DNA of 64,000 bases from Candidatus Gastranaerophilales bacterium (GTDB lineage: Bacteria; Cyanobacteriota; Vampirovibrionia; Gastranaerophilales; Gastranaerophilaceae): positions 62,001 to 126,000 of the forward strand of contig CALUTI010000004.1 of NCBI GenBank assembly GCA_944323695.1, given 5' to 3'. Within the stretch, counting starts at the first letter, position 1. Every line of letters begins with the position of its first letter. This document shows, piece by piece, positions 34,545 through 43,083 of the stretch. Under the pieces are notes generated by a model. It was not told the DNA's origin and ran no database searches. It saw only the letters and a program-made list of their open reading frames with translations. The translations under genes were made by a program, and so were the position numbers.

Positions 34545-36146
34545 TTACAATCTTTTAACAGCCGCGTCAATTAACCCCTTAAACAACGGGTGCGGTTTAT
34601 CCGGACGTGACTTAAATTCAGGGTGGAACTGTGATGCCACAAACCAATCATTTTTAGGCAATTCAACAACTTCAGCAAGCATTCCGTCCGGTGACATGCC
34701 GGAAAATACAAGTCCTGCGTCCGCAATTTGTTTCAAAAATTCATTATTAACTTCATATCTGTGTCTGTGGCGTTCGGAAATTTTTTCCTTACCGTAAGCT
34801 TTTGCGGCAACAGAACCTTTTTTCAAAATACAATCGTAAGCACCGAGCCTCATTGTACCGCCGTAGCCCTTGACGTTTTTTTGCTCCATCATCAAATCAA
34901 TTACCGGATACTGTGCATTTTCGTCAAACTCTGCGGAATTTGCGCCCTTAAGCCCTGCAACGTTTCTTGCATACTCAATTACCGCGCACTGCATACCCAA
35001 ACAAAGTCCCAAAAACGGCAAATTATTTTCTCTGGCAAACTTAATTACGTTCAACTTACCTTCAATACCTCGAACCCCAAAGCCTCCCGGCACAACGACC
35101 GCCTGAACGTCTTTCAAAAGCTCTTTGCAGCGTTTTTCGTCAATACATTCCTCCGAATTTATCCACTTAACCTCAATTGCTGCATCATTTGCATAACCTG
35201 CGTGTTTTAAAGATTCCACAACAGAAATATATGCATCGGAAAGTTTTGTATATTTGCCTGCAATTGCAACTTTAATTGTCTTTTTCGGGTTTTTAATTTT
35301 TTCAACGAGGTGCTCCCAGCCTTTTAAATCAGGCTTTTTAGATGCCACACCCATCATCTGCAAAATTACATCCGCCATTTTTTGTTCTTCGAGCGCAAGA
35401 GGAACCTCGTAGATACTTTTCATATCTCGGCATTCTATAACAGCGTCCTTCGGAACGGAACAGAAAAGCGCAAGTTTTTCTTTTTCGGTTTTCGGTATCG
35501 GGCGGGTTGTACGGCAAACAAGGATTTCCGGCTGAATACCGTAGCTTCTTAAAACGCTTACACTATGCTGTGACGGTTTTGTTTTTAATTCGCCTGAGGT
35601 TAGCAAATACGGCAAAAGCGTACAGTGAACAGATATTGCGTTTCCGATTCCGACTTCTGATTTGAATTGTCTGATTGATTCAATAAACGGCAAACTTTCA
35701 ATGTCACCGATAGTTCCGCCGATTTCAATCAGTTGAAAATCAGGTTTAAACTGTTTTGTAGCGCCCGCAATTCTTGATTTAATTTCATTTGTTATGTGCG
35801 GGATAACCTGAACTGTTGCGCCAAGGTAATCGCCTTTTCTTTCTTTTTCAATAACTCTCTGGTAAACGCTTCCTGAGGTTACGTTATTAAATTTGCCCAG
35901 ATTAGTGTCGGTAAATCTTTCATAGTGTCCCAAATCCAAATCAGTTTCCGCGCCGTCATCGGTTACGAACACTTCACCGTGCTGGAACGGGCTCATTGTA
36001 CCCGGATCAACGTTTATATACGGGTCAAATTTCTGGTTAATTACGGAAAATCCCCGTGCTCTCAATAATTTTCCCAAAGACGCAGCGATAATGCCTTTTC
36101 CTAAAGAACTTACAACCCCGCCTGTTATAAAAATGTATTTTGTCAT
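34545..36146 (-). CDS. pyrG: CTP synthase
   Basis: A 533-residue glutamine-dependent CTP synthase. The N-terminal synthase domain has [61 protein letters not shown]. The C-terminal class I glutamine amidotransferase has the nucleophile loop [16 protein letters not shown], and the His-Glu pair in [10 protein letters not shown]. Length and domain order are standard. A GGGG SD lies before the ATG. Confidence 0.97.
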   Translation of the reverse strand: MTKYIFITGGVVSSLGKGIIAASLGKLLRARGFSVINQKFDPYINVDPGTMSPFQHGEVFVTDDGAETDLDLGHYERFTDTNLGKFNNVTSGSVYQRVIEKERKGDYLGATVQVIPHITNEIKSRIAGATKQFKPDFQLIEIGGTIGDIESLPFIESIRQFKSEVGIGNAISVHCTLLPYLLTSGELKTKPSQHSVSVLRSYGIQPEILVCRTTRPIPKTEKEKLALFCSVPKDAVIECRDMKSIYEVPLALEEQKMADVILQMMGVASKKPDLKGWEHLVEKIKNPKKTIKVAIAGKYTKLSDAYISVVESLKHAGYANDAAIEVKWINSEECIDEKRCKELLKDVQAVVVPGGFGVRGIEGKLNVIKFARENNLPFLGLCLGMQCAVIEYARNVAGLKGANSAEFDENAQYPVIDLMMEQKNVKGYGGTMRLGAYDCILKKGSVAAKAYGKEKISERHRHRYEVNNEFLKQIADAGLVFSGMSPDGMLAEVVELPKNDWFVASQFHPEFKSRPDKPHPLFKGLIDAAVKRL

Positions 36147-36207
36147 TTACATACCCCAATTATTACTATGAACCCTTACACCTGTGTGCCACCCCTCGGC
36201 AGAGGAC

Positions 36208-36489
36208 TTAATTTATTTTCGGAACCTTGAAAAATCCGTTTTCTTCCTCAGGAGCATTTGCCATTAACTGCTCTTTTGTCTGTTCGTAAACAACTTTGTC
36301 TTCTCTCATTACGTTTACAAAATCAATAGCATGTGACATAGGTTTAACATTTGTTGTGTCAACCTCGTTCATCTGGTCAACATATTTCAAAACATCACCG
36401 AGCTGTTTTGTATAAAGTTCTTTTTCTTCTTCTGTTAATTCCAATCTTGCAAGCTTTGCAACATGCTCTACATCTTTTATGGTTATCAT
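36208..36489 (-). CDS. gatC: aspartyl/glutamyl-tRNA amidotransferase subunit C
   Basis: A 93-residue GatC, the small subunit that stabilises GatA-GatB during conversion of misacylated Glu-tRNA-Gln or Asp-tRNA-Asn. It begins MITIKDVEHVAKLARLELTEEE and has VDTTNVKPMSHAIDFVNVMREDKV near the end. The start at 36489 has a TAGGAG SD; the longer frame to 36540 has none. gatA and gatB are not adjacent. Confidence 0.95.
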   Translation of the reverse strand: MITIKDVEHVAKLARLELTEEEKELYTKQLGDVLKYVDQMNEVDTTNVKPMSHAIDFVNVMREDKVVYEQTKEQLMANAPEEENGFFKVPKIN

Positions 36490-36612
36490 ATTTTTGCTCC
36501 TATAGATTAATTGTAGCATAAACAAAGCGGCATGTTTCAAAAATTATTACATAAAATTAAAATTTAGATATAAATCAAAAATATGCTATAATAAATCATG
36601 AGAGAGTAACAA

Positions 36613-37383
36613 ATGAACAAGACTTACGAAAAACTTGACGATTTAATCGCATCCTTTAAGGCTTGCAAAGACGAAAAGAAAAAACGTATGCTGCATCTTA
36701 AAATAGTTGAAGATGCAATGTCGCTTGTCAAAAAAATTGCAAACACAATTGCAATGCAGTCAGGTGTAAGCAACGAAGATTTAATACAGGTTGGTTCTTT
36801 AGGGCTTATAAAAGCAATTGAAGCCTATAAATTAAATATGAATACCAGATTCAGAACCTATGCGACTTATTTTATAAAAGGCGAGATAAAACATTATCTG
36901 AGGGACAAAGCCGCTATGATAAAAGCTCCCAGAGAGCTTCAAGAGCTTGTTTTCAAAATCTCCTCCGCCGCTAAAAAGCTTACGGAAGAAGGCATTGAAG
37001 ATCCGACAGCGGAAGATATAGCAAATGTTTTAAATATACCTGCCGGAAAAGTTGAGGAAGTCTTGAATATTGACAAATATAAAAACGCTCTCTCTCTCGA
37101 TCAATATTTCAAAGGCGAGGATGAAGATTTGCCGCTGCTTGACAGGATTCCTGCAGGCGACTACAAGGAATTTATGAATTCCTATGAGGATAAAATCATG
37201 CTTTCCTCTACAATTAAAAAATTGCCGGCAGAATTGAGACAGATTATTGAATTAAGCTACTATGAGGATCTTAACCAGCGGGAAATTGCCGAAAGAATTC
37301 ACATTTCCCAGATGCAGGTTTCAAGAAGACTGAAAAAGGCGCTTAACAGAATGTATGAACTTATAAAAAATTATGAAAGATAA
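36613..37383 (+). CDS. group 3 sigma factor, SigF/FliA-like
   Basis: A 256-residue sigma-70 family member with regions 2 (GVSNEDLIQVGSLGLIKAIEAY, RFRTYATYFIKGEIKHYLRD), 3 (KAPRELQELVF and following helices) and 4 (LPAELRQIIELSYYEDLNQREIAERIHISQMQVSRRLKKAL). There is no region 1. It is closest to the SigF/SigB/FliA group. In cyanobacteria SigF is needed for type IV pilus gene expression, and here the next gene, 12 bp downstream, is the prepilin peptidase. A TATAAT box at 36590-36595 fits a promoter. Confidence 0.88.
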   Translation: MNKTYEKLDDLIASFKACKDEKKKRMLHLKIVEDAMSLVKKIANTIAMQSGVSNEDLIQVGSLGLIKAIEAYKLNMNTRFRTYATYFIKGEIKHYLRDKAAMIKAPRELQELVFKISSAAKKLTEEGIEDPTAEDIANVLNIPAGKVEEVLNIDKYKNALSLDQYFKGEDEDLPLLDRIPAGDYKEFMNSYEDKIMLSSTIKKLPAELRQIIELSYYEDLNQREIAERIHISQMQVSRRLKKALNRMYELIKNYER

Positions 37384-37395
37384 AAGGAGTAAAAT

Positions 37396-38379
37396 ATGCT
37401 TGTAATAGCTGTATTGTTGTTGATTTTTATTATCGGACTTTGTATCGGAAGCTTCTTAAATGTAGTTATTTTAAGAGCATTGAGCAATGAATCCATTGTT
37501 TTTCCGGCATCAAAATGCCCCACATGCCAGCATAAGCTCTTATGGTGGCACAATATTCCGATATTATCTTACGTAATCCTGCGCGGCAAATGCGGGTTCT
37601 GCGGAGAAAAAATCAGCATTCAATATCCAATTGTAGAGCTTTTAACAGGCATAATGTTTACGCTGGTATTTTTAAAATTCGGCATAAGCTGGGACACTTT
37701 GTTTGCATGGGTTATCGGAAGCTTATTTATAGTAATTGCAGGCACCGATTGGAAGGAAAAAGTTGTATTTGACATACATACTTATTCATTAATCGGAGTA
37801 GGGATTTTATACGGAATACTTGTAACAGCGCTTGATTTATACCAGTTCCACAAAATAACGGGCGGATTTAATTTTACAACCGAATGGGTTGTAGGCAATC
37901 CTATATCAAGCACATTGCTCGGGATAATTTTAGGTTTTGTAATTATGGAAGTTGTTGCAAGAATAGGGTATTTAATAGCCGGCTCCAGAGCTTTCGGTGA
38001 AGGAGATTCATTTATTGCAGCAGGTCTGGGGGCTGTTTTCGGCTGGAGAATGATGCTTGTGGCGCTTGTTCTGGCCGTAATTATCCAGATAATTATTACT
38101 TTGCCACTGTATATTAAAAAAGAAATCGAAAACAGAAACTGGATGATTGTAATTTCACTGGGTGCATTTGTTATTTATACGATAGCATTTTTAATGGCAT
38201 TGCAGTTTGGCTGGCTTGCAAATACGATTGCGTATGCATTGAGCGCAATTGTGCTTGCAGTAATCGGTGTTTTTGCATGCAGAGAAATTTTAAGAGGAAT
38301 AAAAGAACCCGAAAACAGAACTTATCTGCCTTTTGGGCCTGCATTAATCCTTGCCGGGTTTGTGATTTTGTTGATATAA
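37396..38379 (+). CDS. pilD: prepilin peptidase (A24), leader peptidase/N-methyltransferase
   Basis: A 327-residue polytopic aspartyl protease that cleaves prepilin leaders after Gly and methylates the new N-terminus. The N-terminal cytoplasmic domain has two CxxC pairs (Cys41/44, Cys66/69) typical of the bifunctional form. Catalytic Asp residues are Asp118 (GTDWKEK) and Asp204 in GEGDSFI. It is longer than usual, with extra C-terminal helices. Its likely substrates in this window are the prepilins at 16425-18002 and 61495-62319. It forms a unit with the SigF-like gene. Confidence 0.93.
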   Translation: MLVIAVLLLIFIIGLCIGSFLNVVILRALSNESIVFPASKCPTCQHKLLWWHNIPILSYVILRGKCGFCGEKISIQYPIVELLTGIMFTLVFLKFGISWDTLFAWVIGSLFIVIAGTDWKEKVVFDIHTYSLIGVGILYGILVTALDLYQFHKITGGFNFTTEWVVGNPISSTLLGIILGFVIMEVVARIGYLIAGSRAFGEGDSFIAAGLGAVFGWRMMLVALVLAVIIQIIITLPLYIKKEIENRNWMIVISLGAFVIYTIAFLMALQFGWLANTIAYALSAIVLAVIGVFACREILRGIKEPENRTYLPFGPALILAGFVILLI

Positions 38380-38386
38380 ATAAGTA

Positions 38387-38600
38387 GTTGGGCAGGTATG
38401 CCCAACCTACAGGTTTCGGAATCTCCATAAAGAGATTCTGAAATAAATTCAGGATGACATAATAATGCGATTACTACGTCGGACTTACGTCCTCCTCTCA
38501 ATGATTTACATTCCCTCCCCACACGAGGGGGAGGGTTAGGGTGGGGGGTAAGCCCGCAGGTTGGGCATACTTGCCCAACAGAAAACTTCGCCTCAGGATG
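38387..38600. repeat. composite intergenic repeat with two palindromic copies in opposite orientation
   Basis: GTTGGGCAGGTATGCCCAAC (38387-38406) and, inverted, GTTGGGCATACTTGCCCAAC (38560-38579) bracket other repeat modules: TTTCGGAATCTCC, CTGAAATAAATTCAGGATGACA-like sequence (also inside the MITE at 28339-28386), and a purine/pyrimidine block with CCCTCCCC and GAGGGGGAGGG. No gene is seen in 38380-38642. Confidence 0.75.
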
Positions 38601-38642
38601 ACAAATTTCAGTTCGGATTATCCGACAATAAACTTTCCCAAC

Positions 38643-39263
38643 TTACGCAGACAGGATTTTAAGGGTTTCCTTCAAAATATCCTCAGCGGAAGAATTATCC
38701 TTGATAAGGCTTACAGCTTTGGACATAGCGGATTTTATCTCATCTTTTTCGTAGCCCAAAGACACCAGAACCATCTGCGCATCTTCTACCGCTTGTGAAT
38801 TTTGAACACTCGGCGCTGAAATTTTTATAGGTTCGGTTTCCTTATAATTCATCAATTTATCTTTTAATTCAAGGATAATTTTTTGTGCAAGCTTTGGCCC
38901 GACACCTTTTGCGCGGGTTAATTCTTTGTAATTTCCCTCTATAACAAACCCGATAAGCTCTGAGGACGGGAATTCATCCAATAGAGTCAAAGCCATTTTG
39001 CTTCCGACGCCCGAAACCGATGTCAGAATATTAAAAATATCCCTGTCCTCGCGTTTTAAAAATCCGCAAAGACTCATTTTATCCTCTCTGTGGATTAAAA
39101 CAGCGTACAGCTTTACTTTTTCGTCTAAAGAAGGCAATTCGCCGTAGTCGCGGGCGGTGATTTCCATCAAATATCCGACTCCGCCGCCTGTTTCAACAGT
39201 TGCCGTGAAACCTTTTGTCCCGCCTGATTTGTTTGTCAAAACTCCTTTTATGTAATCGTACAT
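38643..39263 (-). CDS. ruvA: Holliday junction branch-migration protein RuvA
   Basis: A 206-residue RuvA. It has the N-terminal OB fold (MYDYIKGVLTNK, TVETGGGVGYLMEI), the helix-hairpin-helix pair (LTSVSGVGSKMALTLL and LTRAKGVGPKLAQKIILELKDKL), and the C-terminal domain that contacts RuvB. It directs RuvB to Holliday junctions. It follows dnaA by 4 bp. Confidence 0.96.
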   Translation of the reverse strand: MYDYIKGVLTNKSGGTKGFTATVETGGGVGYLMEITARDYGELPSLDEKVKLYAVLIHREDKMSLCGFLKREDRDIFNILTSVSGVGSKMALTLLDEFPSSELIGFVIEGNYKELTRAKGVGPKLAQKIILELKDKLMNYKETEPIKISAPSVQNSQAVEDAQMVLVSLGYEKDEIKSAMSKAVSLIKDNSSAEDILKETLKILSA

Positions 39264-39267
39264 GGTT

Positions 39268-40656
39268 TTAATCCTTTAATTTATTTTTAATTTCTGAAAT
39301 TGCTCTGTCGAGGTCTTTATTTGTTTTCAAATCCTCTTTGATTTTTTCGTAAGAATAAAGCATTGTGGTGTGTTTTTTGTTAAAGTATTCCGCAATACTT
39401 TCAAAACTTTTGCCTGTAATCTCACGTGACAAATAAACCGCAACATGGCGCGCGCTTGAGACTTTCTGGTTGCGCGAGGTGCTTTTAAAATCCTGCAGGG
39501 TGACGTTAAAATATTCCGCAGCTGCTTTTGCGACCCTGTCAATTGTGATTGCTTTTTTCATGGCCTCGCAGTTAAGAACTTTTTTGGCATAAGCAATGGT
39601 TACATCAACTTTTTCAATATCCGCGTATGCGCTTACTTTGTTGAACGCACCTTCAAGCTCCCTTACATTATTTACAAAATTATTTGCAATGTATTCAAAA
39701 ACCTCAAATTCAATATTCATGGAGATTTGTTCCGCAAGATTTTTCAAAATAGCAACACGGGTTTCAAAATCCGGCGGCGTAATATCCACGACAAGTCCCA
39801 TCTCAAAACGGGTTCTTAACCTGTCAGGAAGCGTCGGGATGTCTTTTGGAAGCCTGTCGGAGGTTATTACAATCTGTTTATTGTTATTATGCAAGGTATC
39901 GAAGGTATGGAAAATTTCTTCCATAGTGTAAGTTTTGGATTCCAAAAACTGGATATCATCAATTAACAAAACGTCTATATTTCTGTACTTCTGGCGGAAT
40001 TTTTCCATGCGGGCGTTACGCTCGCCGCCGTGCTGAAGGTTTTTAATCAGCTCGTTTACGTATTCCTCGGTTTTAATATAACGGACTTTTAATTTGGGCT
40101 TGTGAAAAACAATATAATGCCCGATTGCCTGCATAAGGTGAGTTTTGCCCAAACCTGAGGCACCGTATATAAAAAGCGGATTGTATTTTTTTGCGGGGTT
40201 CTGGGCAACGGCAAAGGCTGCGGCGTGCGCAAATCTGCTGTTTTCACCCACTACAAAATTATCAAATCTGTATTTTAAGTTCAAATTGGAAAACGACTGC
40301 ATTTGAGCGAGATTATCCATTGTTTTGGAGATTTTTTCATCGTCGTCTTTTTTAATTTTTAGTCGTTCTTTCTGCTTTTCCTTTTTATATTTTTCAGCCA
40401 AATCCGCATCATAGTTAAGCGAAAATTCAACGCTTTTACCCAGAACCTTTTCCAACGCCGCTTTAATCTGTGCGTAATGGTTTTTGCGGATAATTTCGAC
40501 AGCCATCTGGTGAACCGTCAAAAGCGAAAAAATATTGTTATCAAACCCGACAGCCTCCAACGGCGTAATCCATGTATCAAAAACATGCGCGGGCAAAGAG
40601 TTTTTCAGCTCTGATTTTGCATCTTCCCAAACTTGTTTTACTTCAGTTACTTCCAT
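39268..40656 (-). CDS. dnaA: chromosomal replication initiator DnaA
   Basis: A 462-residue DnaA with domain I (VWEDAKSELKNSLPAHVFDTWI), linker, AAA+ domain with Walker A GASGLGKTHLMQAIGH and Walker B LLIDDIQFLESK, and the DNA-binding signature in SSARHVAVYLSREITGKSFESIAEYFNKKHTTM (quoted parts: SARHVAVYLSRE, KKHTTM). dnaN is not adjacent and no DnaA boxes were seen nearby, so there is no sign of oriC here. There is no SD; TGCTAAAAT ends 6 nt before the ATG, suggesting a leaderless mRNA. Confidence 0.96.
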   Translation of the reverse strand: MEVTEVKQVWEDAKSELKNSLPAHVFDTWITPLEAVGFDNNIFSLLTVHQMAVEIIRKNHYAQIKAALEKVLGKSVEFSLNYDADLAEKYKKEKQKERLKIKKDDDEKISKTMDNLAQMQSFSNLNLKYRFDNFVVGENSRFAHAAAFAVAQNPAKKYNPLFIYGASGLGKTHLMQAIGHYIVFHKPKLKVRYIKTEEYVNELIKNLQHGGERNARMEKFRQKYRNIDVLLIDDIQFLESKTYTMEEIFHTFDTLHNNNKQIVITSDRLPKDIPTLPDRLRTRFEMGLVVDITPPDFETRVAILKNLAEQISMNIEFEVFEYIANNFVNNVRELEGAFNKVSAYADIEKVDVTIAYAKKVLNCEAMKKAITIDRVAKAAAEYFNVTLQDFKSTSRNQKVSSARHVAVYLSREITGKSFESIAEYFNKKHTTMLYSYEKIKEDLKTNKDLDRAISEIKNKLKD

Positions 40657-40671
40657 ACATAAATTTTAGCA

Positions 40672-40701
40672 TAAAAAAAAGACCTTGTAATATTCAAGGC
40701 C
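40672..40701 (-). terminator. terminator downstream of the thioredoxin-like gene
   Basis: On the minus strand a 7-bp stem GGCCTTG/CAAGGTC with one wobble is followed by nine T. It separates the thioredoxin-like gene from dnaA. Confidence 0.8.
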
Positions 40702-40800
40702 TATCCGTTTAAATAAGAAGAGAGAGCTTTATACTATTATAAAGTCCCACATCTTCTAAAAATTGCTAACTTTTTCCGATAAATTTTACAATAGTTAACA

Positions 40801-41271
40801 TTAATTTACCGGAACCAAATCCAAAAGTCCTCTGATGCGCAAATAGCGGTCAAGTTCAACTCTTAATTTTTTCAAATCCATGTAAATTGCGTTATTTAAC
40901 AAAACTCTGTTATCATACTTCGGATCAATAATATATAATGTCGGAAATCCGCTCAGTGCAACATCTTCAACCAATTTTTCATTTGCGGGATCTTCGGCGT
41001 TTAACATTACAATATTAAATTTGTCTTTGTAAATGTTGCTTACTGTCTTATATTTCGGCATAAATTTCAAACAATAACCGCACCAGTCAACGTAAAGCAA
41101 AGCAAGCATAGGTTTATCAGACTTCAATGCCTCATCATATTTTATCCCGATTTTGTAATCGGATGGTTTATGCTTCTGTTCCGCAGCAGGATTTGTCAAT
41201 GCATAAGTAATTGCTGACGTCAAAACAATAATACCTGCTATTATTAATGTCATTAAAACTTTCTTCTTCAT
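40801..41271 (-). CDS. membrane-anchored thioredoxin-like protein
   Basis: A 156-residue protein with an N-terminal hydrophobic anchor or signal (VLMTLIIAGIIVLTSAITYAL) and a thioredoxin fold with active site WCGYC (Cys64, Cys67) and cis-Pro in SGFPTLYII. It would act outside the cytoplasmic membrane in thiol-disulfide exchange. The start at 41271 is supported by an AAGGAA SD and the signal sequence; the open frame continues upstream to 41373 without homology. Confidence 0.87.
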   Translation of the reverse strand: MKKKVLMTLIIAGIIVLTSAITYALTNPAAEQKHKPSDYKIGIKYDEALKSDKPMLALLYVDWCGYCLKFMPKYKTVSNIYKDKFNIVMLNAEDPANEKLVEDVALSGFPTLYIIDPKYDNRVLLNNAIYMDLKKLRVELDRYLRIRGLLDLVPVN

Positions 41272-41383
41272 TTCCTTCCCCCTTATATAAAAAATTTTAC
41301 TATAAAAAATACTGTTATTAAAGATTTTTTCAACTTTTTCAAAAATTTTAGCTTTACATAACTTAACATCCATGTTAAGAATA

Positions 41384-41420
41384 ATATATACTGTGGTATA
41401 TACTTAGTATATATTATTAT
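41384..41420. promoter_or_regulatory. AT-rich inverted repeats upstream of the second sigma factor gene
   Basis: AATATATAC and GTATATATT face each other across about 15 nt, with an internal GTATATAC palindrome. It lies between the divergent thioredoxin-like and sigma genes and could bind a regulator or form part of a promoter. Confidence 0.35.
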
Positions 41421-41495
41421 GTAATTTTGTTGTATCATCGTGCTTAGAATAAGGCTTGGAGCCTGGATTCGTGTTAAGAAGAAGAGGAGTTTAAA

Positions 41496-42398
41496 ATGAA
41501 AAAAAATTCGCCGATTAAATTGAAAAAAGTGACAAAATTTTCAAATCCTGCAAAAAATGAAGTATTACAGGCCGACAGTGTATTATCAAATTATTTAAGA
41601 GAGATTTCAGAGTATCCGTCACTGAGCGCAAAAGAAGAAAAAGAGCTTGCAAAACGTGCAAAAGAGGGTGATTTAGATGCAAAAAGACAGTTAATACAGG
41701 CAAATTTAAAGCTTGTAATAACAATTGCGAGAAAAGCAATCCACGCTTCAAATCTGCCGCTGACCGATTTAATTCAGGAGGGCAATTTAGGGCTAATGAT
41801 AGCCGCAGAAAAATTCAACTACAAGCTCGGCTACAAATTTGCGACCTATGCAAGCTGGTGGATAAAGCAATCAATGTTCAAGGCGATTTCCGAGCAGTCA
41901 CACTGCATGAAGATTCCGGTGTACATTCAGGAAACGCTTTCCAAATTTTCAAAAATCAAATCAGACATGGAAAAAACAGCAAATGCACAGGTAAAAACAG
42001 AAGATGTTGCGAAAAAGATGAACATTTCCGCAGAAAAAATCGACACATTTTTATCAGCATACACAAAAACCATTTCAATCGAAAGCGGACTTGAAAAAGC
42101 CGACGGCAAAGAATTCAATGTTGCGGACATTTTAGCGGACGAAAACACATCAGTTGCAGAAAGCGTAGAATTTGAAAGTCTGAAAACCGACATAGAAATG
42201 GTAGTTTCAACCTTAAAAGACAGAGAACGCGATGTTGTAAAAATGCGCTACGGACTTGGCGACACAACCAGAAGAACGCTGGAAGAAATCGGCAATATTT
42301 ACGGCGTAACAAAAGAATGCATCCGTCAAACAGAATTGAGAGCTTTGAAAAAAATGAAACTGACAGGCGAAGAAATCCTGTCAGGCTACATTTCGTAA
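41496..42398 (+). CDS. RpoD-like group 2 sigma factor
   Basis: A 300-residue sigma-70 protein lacking region 1.1. Region 1.2/2.1 begins DSVLSNYLREISEYPSLSAKEE; regions 2.2-2.4 are LTDLIQEGNLGLMIAAEKFNYKLGYKFATYASWWIKQS (quoted parts: LIQEGNLGLM, FATYASWWIKQS). Region 4.2 is RTLEEIGNIYGVTKECIRQTE. Compared with the housekeeping VTRERIRQIEAKALRKL, several positions are changed, including Arg to Cys, so it is more likely an alternative factor than the primary one. A strong SD (AGAGGAG) precedes the ATG. Confidence 0.87.
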   Translation: MKKNSPIKLKKVTKFSNPAKNEVLQADSVLSNYLREISEYPSLSAKEEKELAKRAKEGDLDAKRQLIQANLKLVITIARKAIHASNLPLTDLIQEGNLGLMIAAEKFNYKLGYKFATYASWWIKQSMFKAISEQSHCMKIPVYIQETLSKFSKIKSDMEKTANAQVKTEDVAKKMNISAEKIDTFLSAYTKTISIESGLEKADGKEFNVADILADENTSVAESVEFESLKTDIEMVVSTLKDRERDVVKMRYGLGDTTRRTLEEIGNIYGVTKECIRQTELRALKKMKLTGEEILSGYIS

Positions 42399-42420
42399 TT
42401 TCCTTGTATCTAAAAATTTG

Positions 42421-42457
42421 ACCGCCCTAATTTAACTGACAAAAGGGCGGTTTTTTA
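42421..42457 (+). terminator. terminator of the second sigma factor gene
   Basis: Stem ACCGCCC/GGGCGGT (42421-42427 with 42445-42451) followed by a T run. Confidence 0.85.
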
Positions 42458-42509
42458 TATCCTGCAAATGATTGGTTTACTTATCAGAAAAAAACATTAT
42501 TATAAATAT

Positions 42510-43043
42510 ATGAGAAAAATTATTGTAATAATTTTTGCACTGTTATTTTTTACCGGAAACGCAAGTTTTGCGGACACAGACATCTGGGACTATTTTGGGG
42601 ATCAAAATGTTTACGGGCAAAAACCTGTTTCCGATAAGGAGTTTGAACAAGCACTGGAAAGCAAGAAAAAAAAGAAAAAACGCGACAAAAATATTCCAAA
42701 AGGCGAAGAATTCCATCAGAGTAACGAAACCCAATTTATAAAAGAAACAGAAGAAGAAATGCCTGTGCTTTGCGTGCCTGCCAATATAAAACTTTCAGAA
42801 ACCGAAATTCTGCCTGTCGGACACTATCAGGTAGCAGGAGAAAAGAAAAACGGCAAGCCTTATTTAAAATTTTACCAGGCGCACTACCTGATGGCGGAAA
42901 TTCCGGCTGTTGAGACGCATGACGACTTTAATCAGGAGACGGTGCATTTTGTTAATTTGCTTGAAAACGGCGACAAACAGGTTAAAATAATCTTCGGCTC
43001 GCTTGATTTTAACGCATACAGCGTGGTTAATATTGCGGAATAA
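42510..43043 (+). CDS. hypothetical exported protein
   Basis: A 177-residue protein starting with a clear signal peptide (MRKIIVIIFALLFFTGNASFA). The mature part has a Lys-rich stretch (SKKKKKKRDKN), then a beta-rich region with LSETEILPVGHYQVAGEKKNG. No known family. The start at 42510 is chosen for the signal peptide; there is no SD, and TATTAT (42498-42503) lies 6 nt before the ATG, so it may be leaderless. It precedes deoB by 40 bp. Confidence 0.68.
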   Translation: MRKIIVIIFALLFFTGNASFADTDIWDYFGDQNVYGQKPVSDKEFEQALESKKKKKKRDKNIPKGEEFHQSNETQFIKETEEEMPVLCVPANIKLSETEILPVGHYQVAGEKKNGKPYLKFYQAHYLMAEIPAVETHDDFNQETVHFVNLLENGDKQVKIIFGSLDFNAYSVVNIAE

Positions 43044-43083
43044 ACCCGTTTTGTGATATAATAAAGCCAAAAGGGGTTAAGTT

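Noticed and set aside
40657-40800. Replication origin upstream of dnaA
   Set aside because: No TTATCCACA-like boxes or 13-mer array were seen, dnaN is not adjacent, and the gap is short with a terminator in it.
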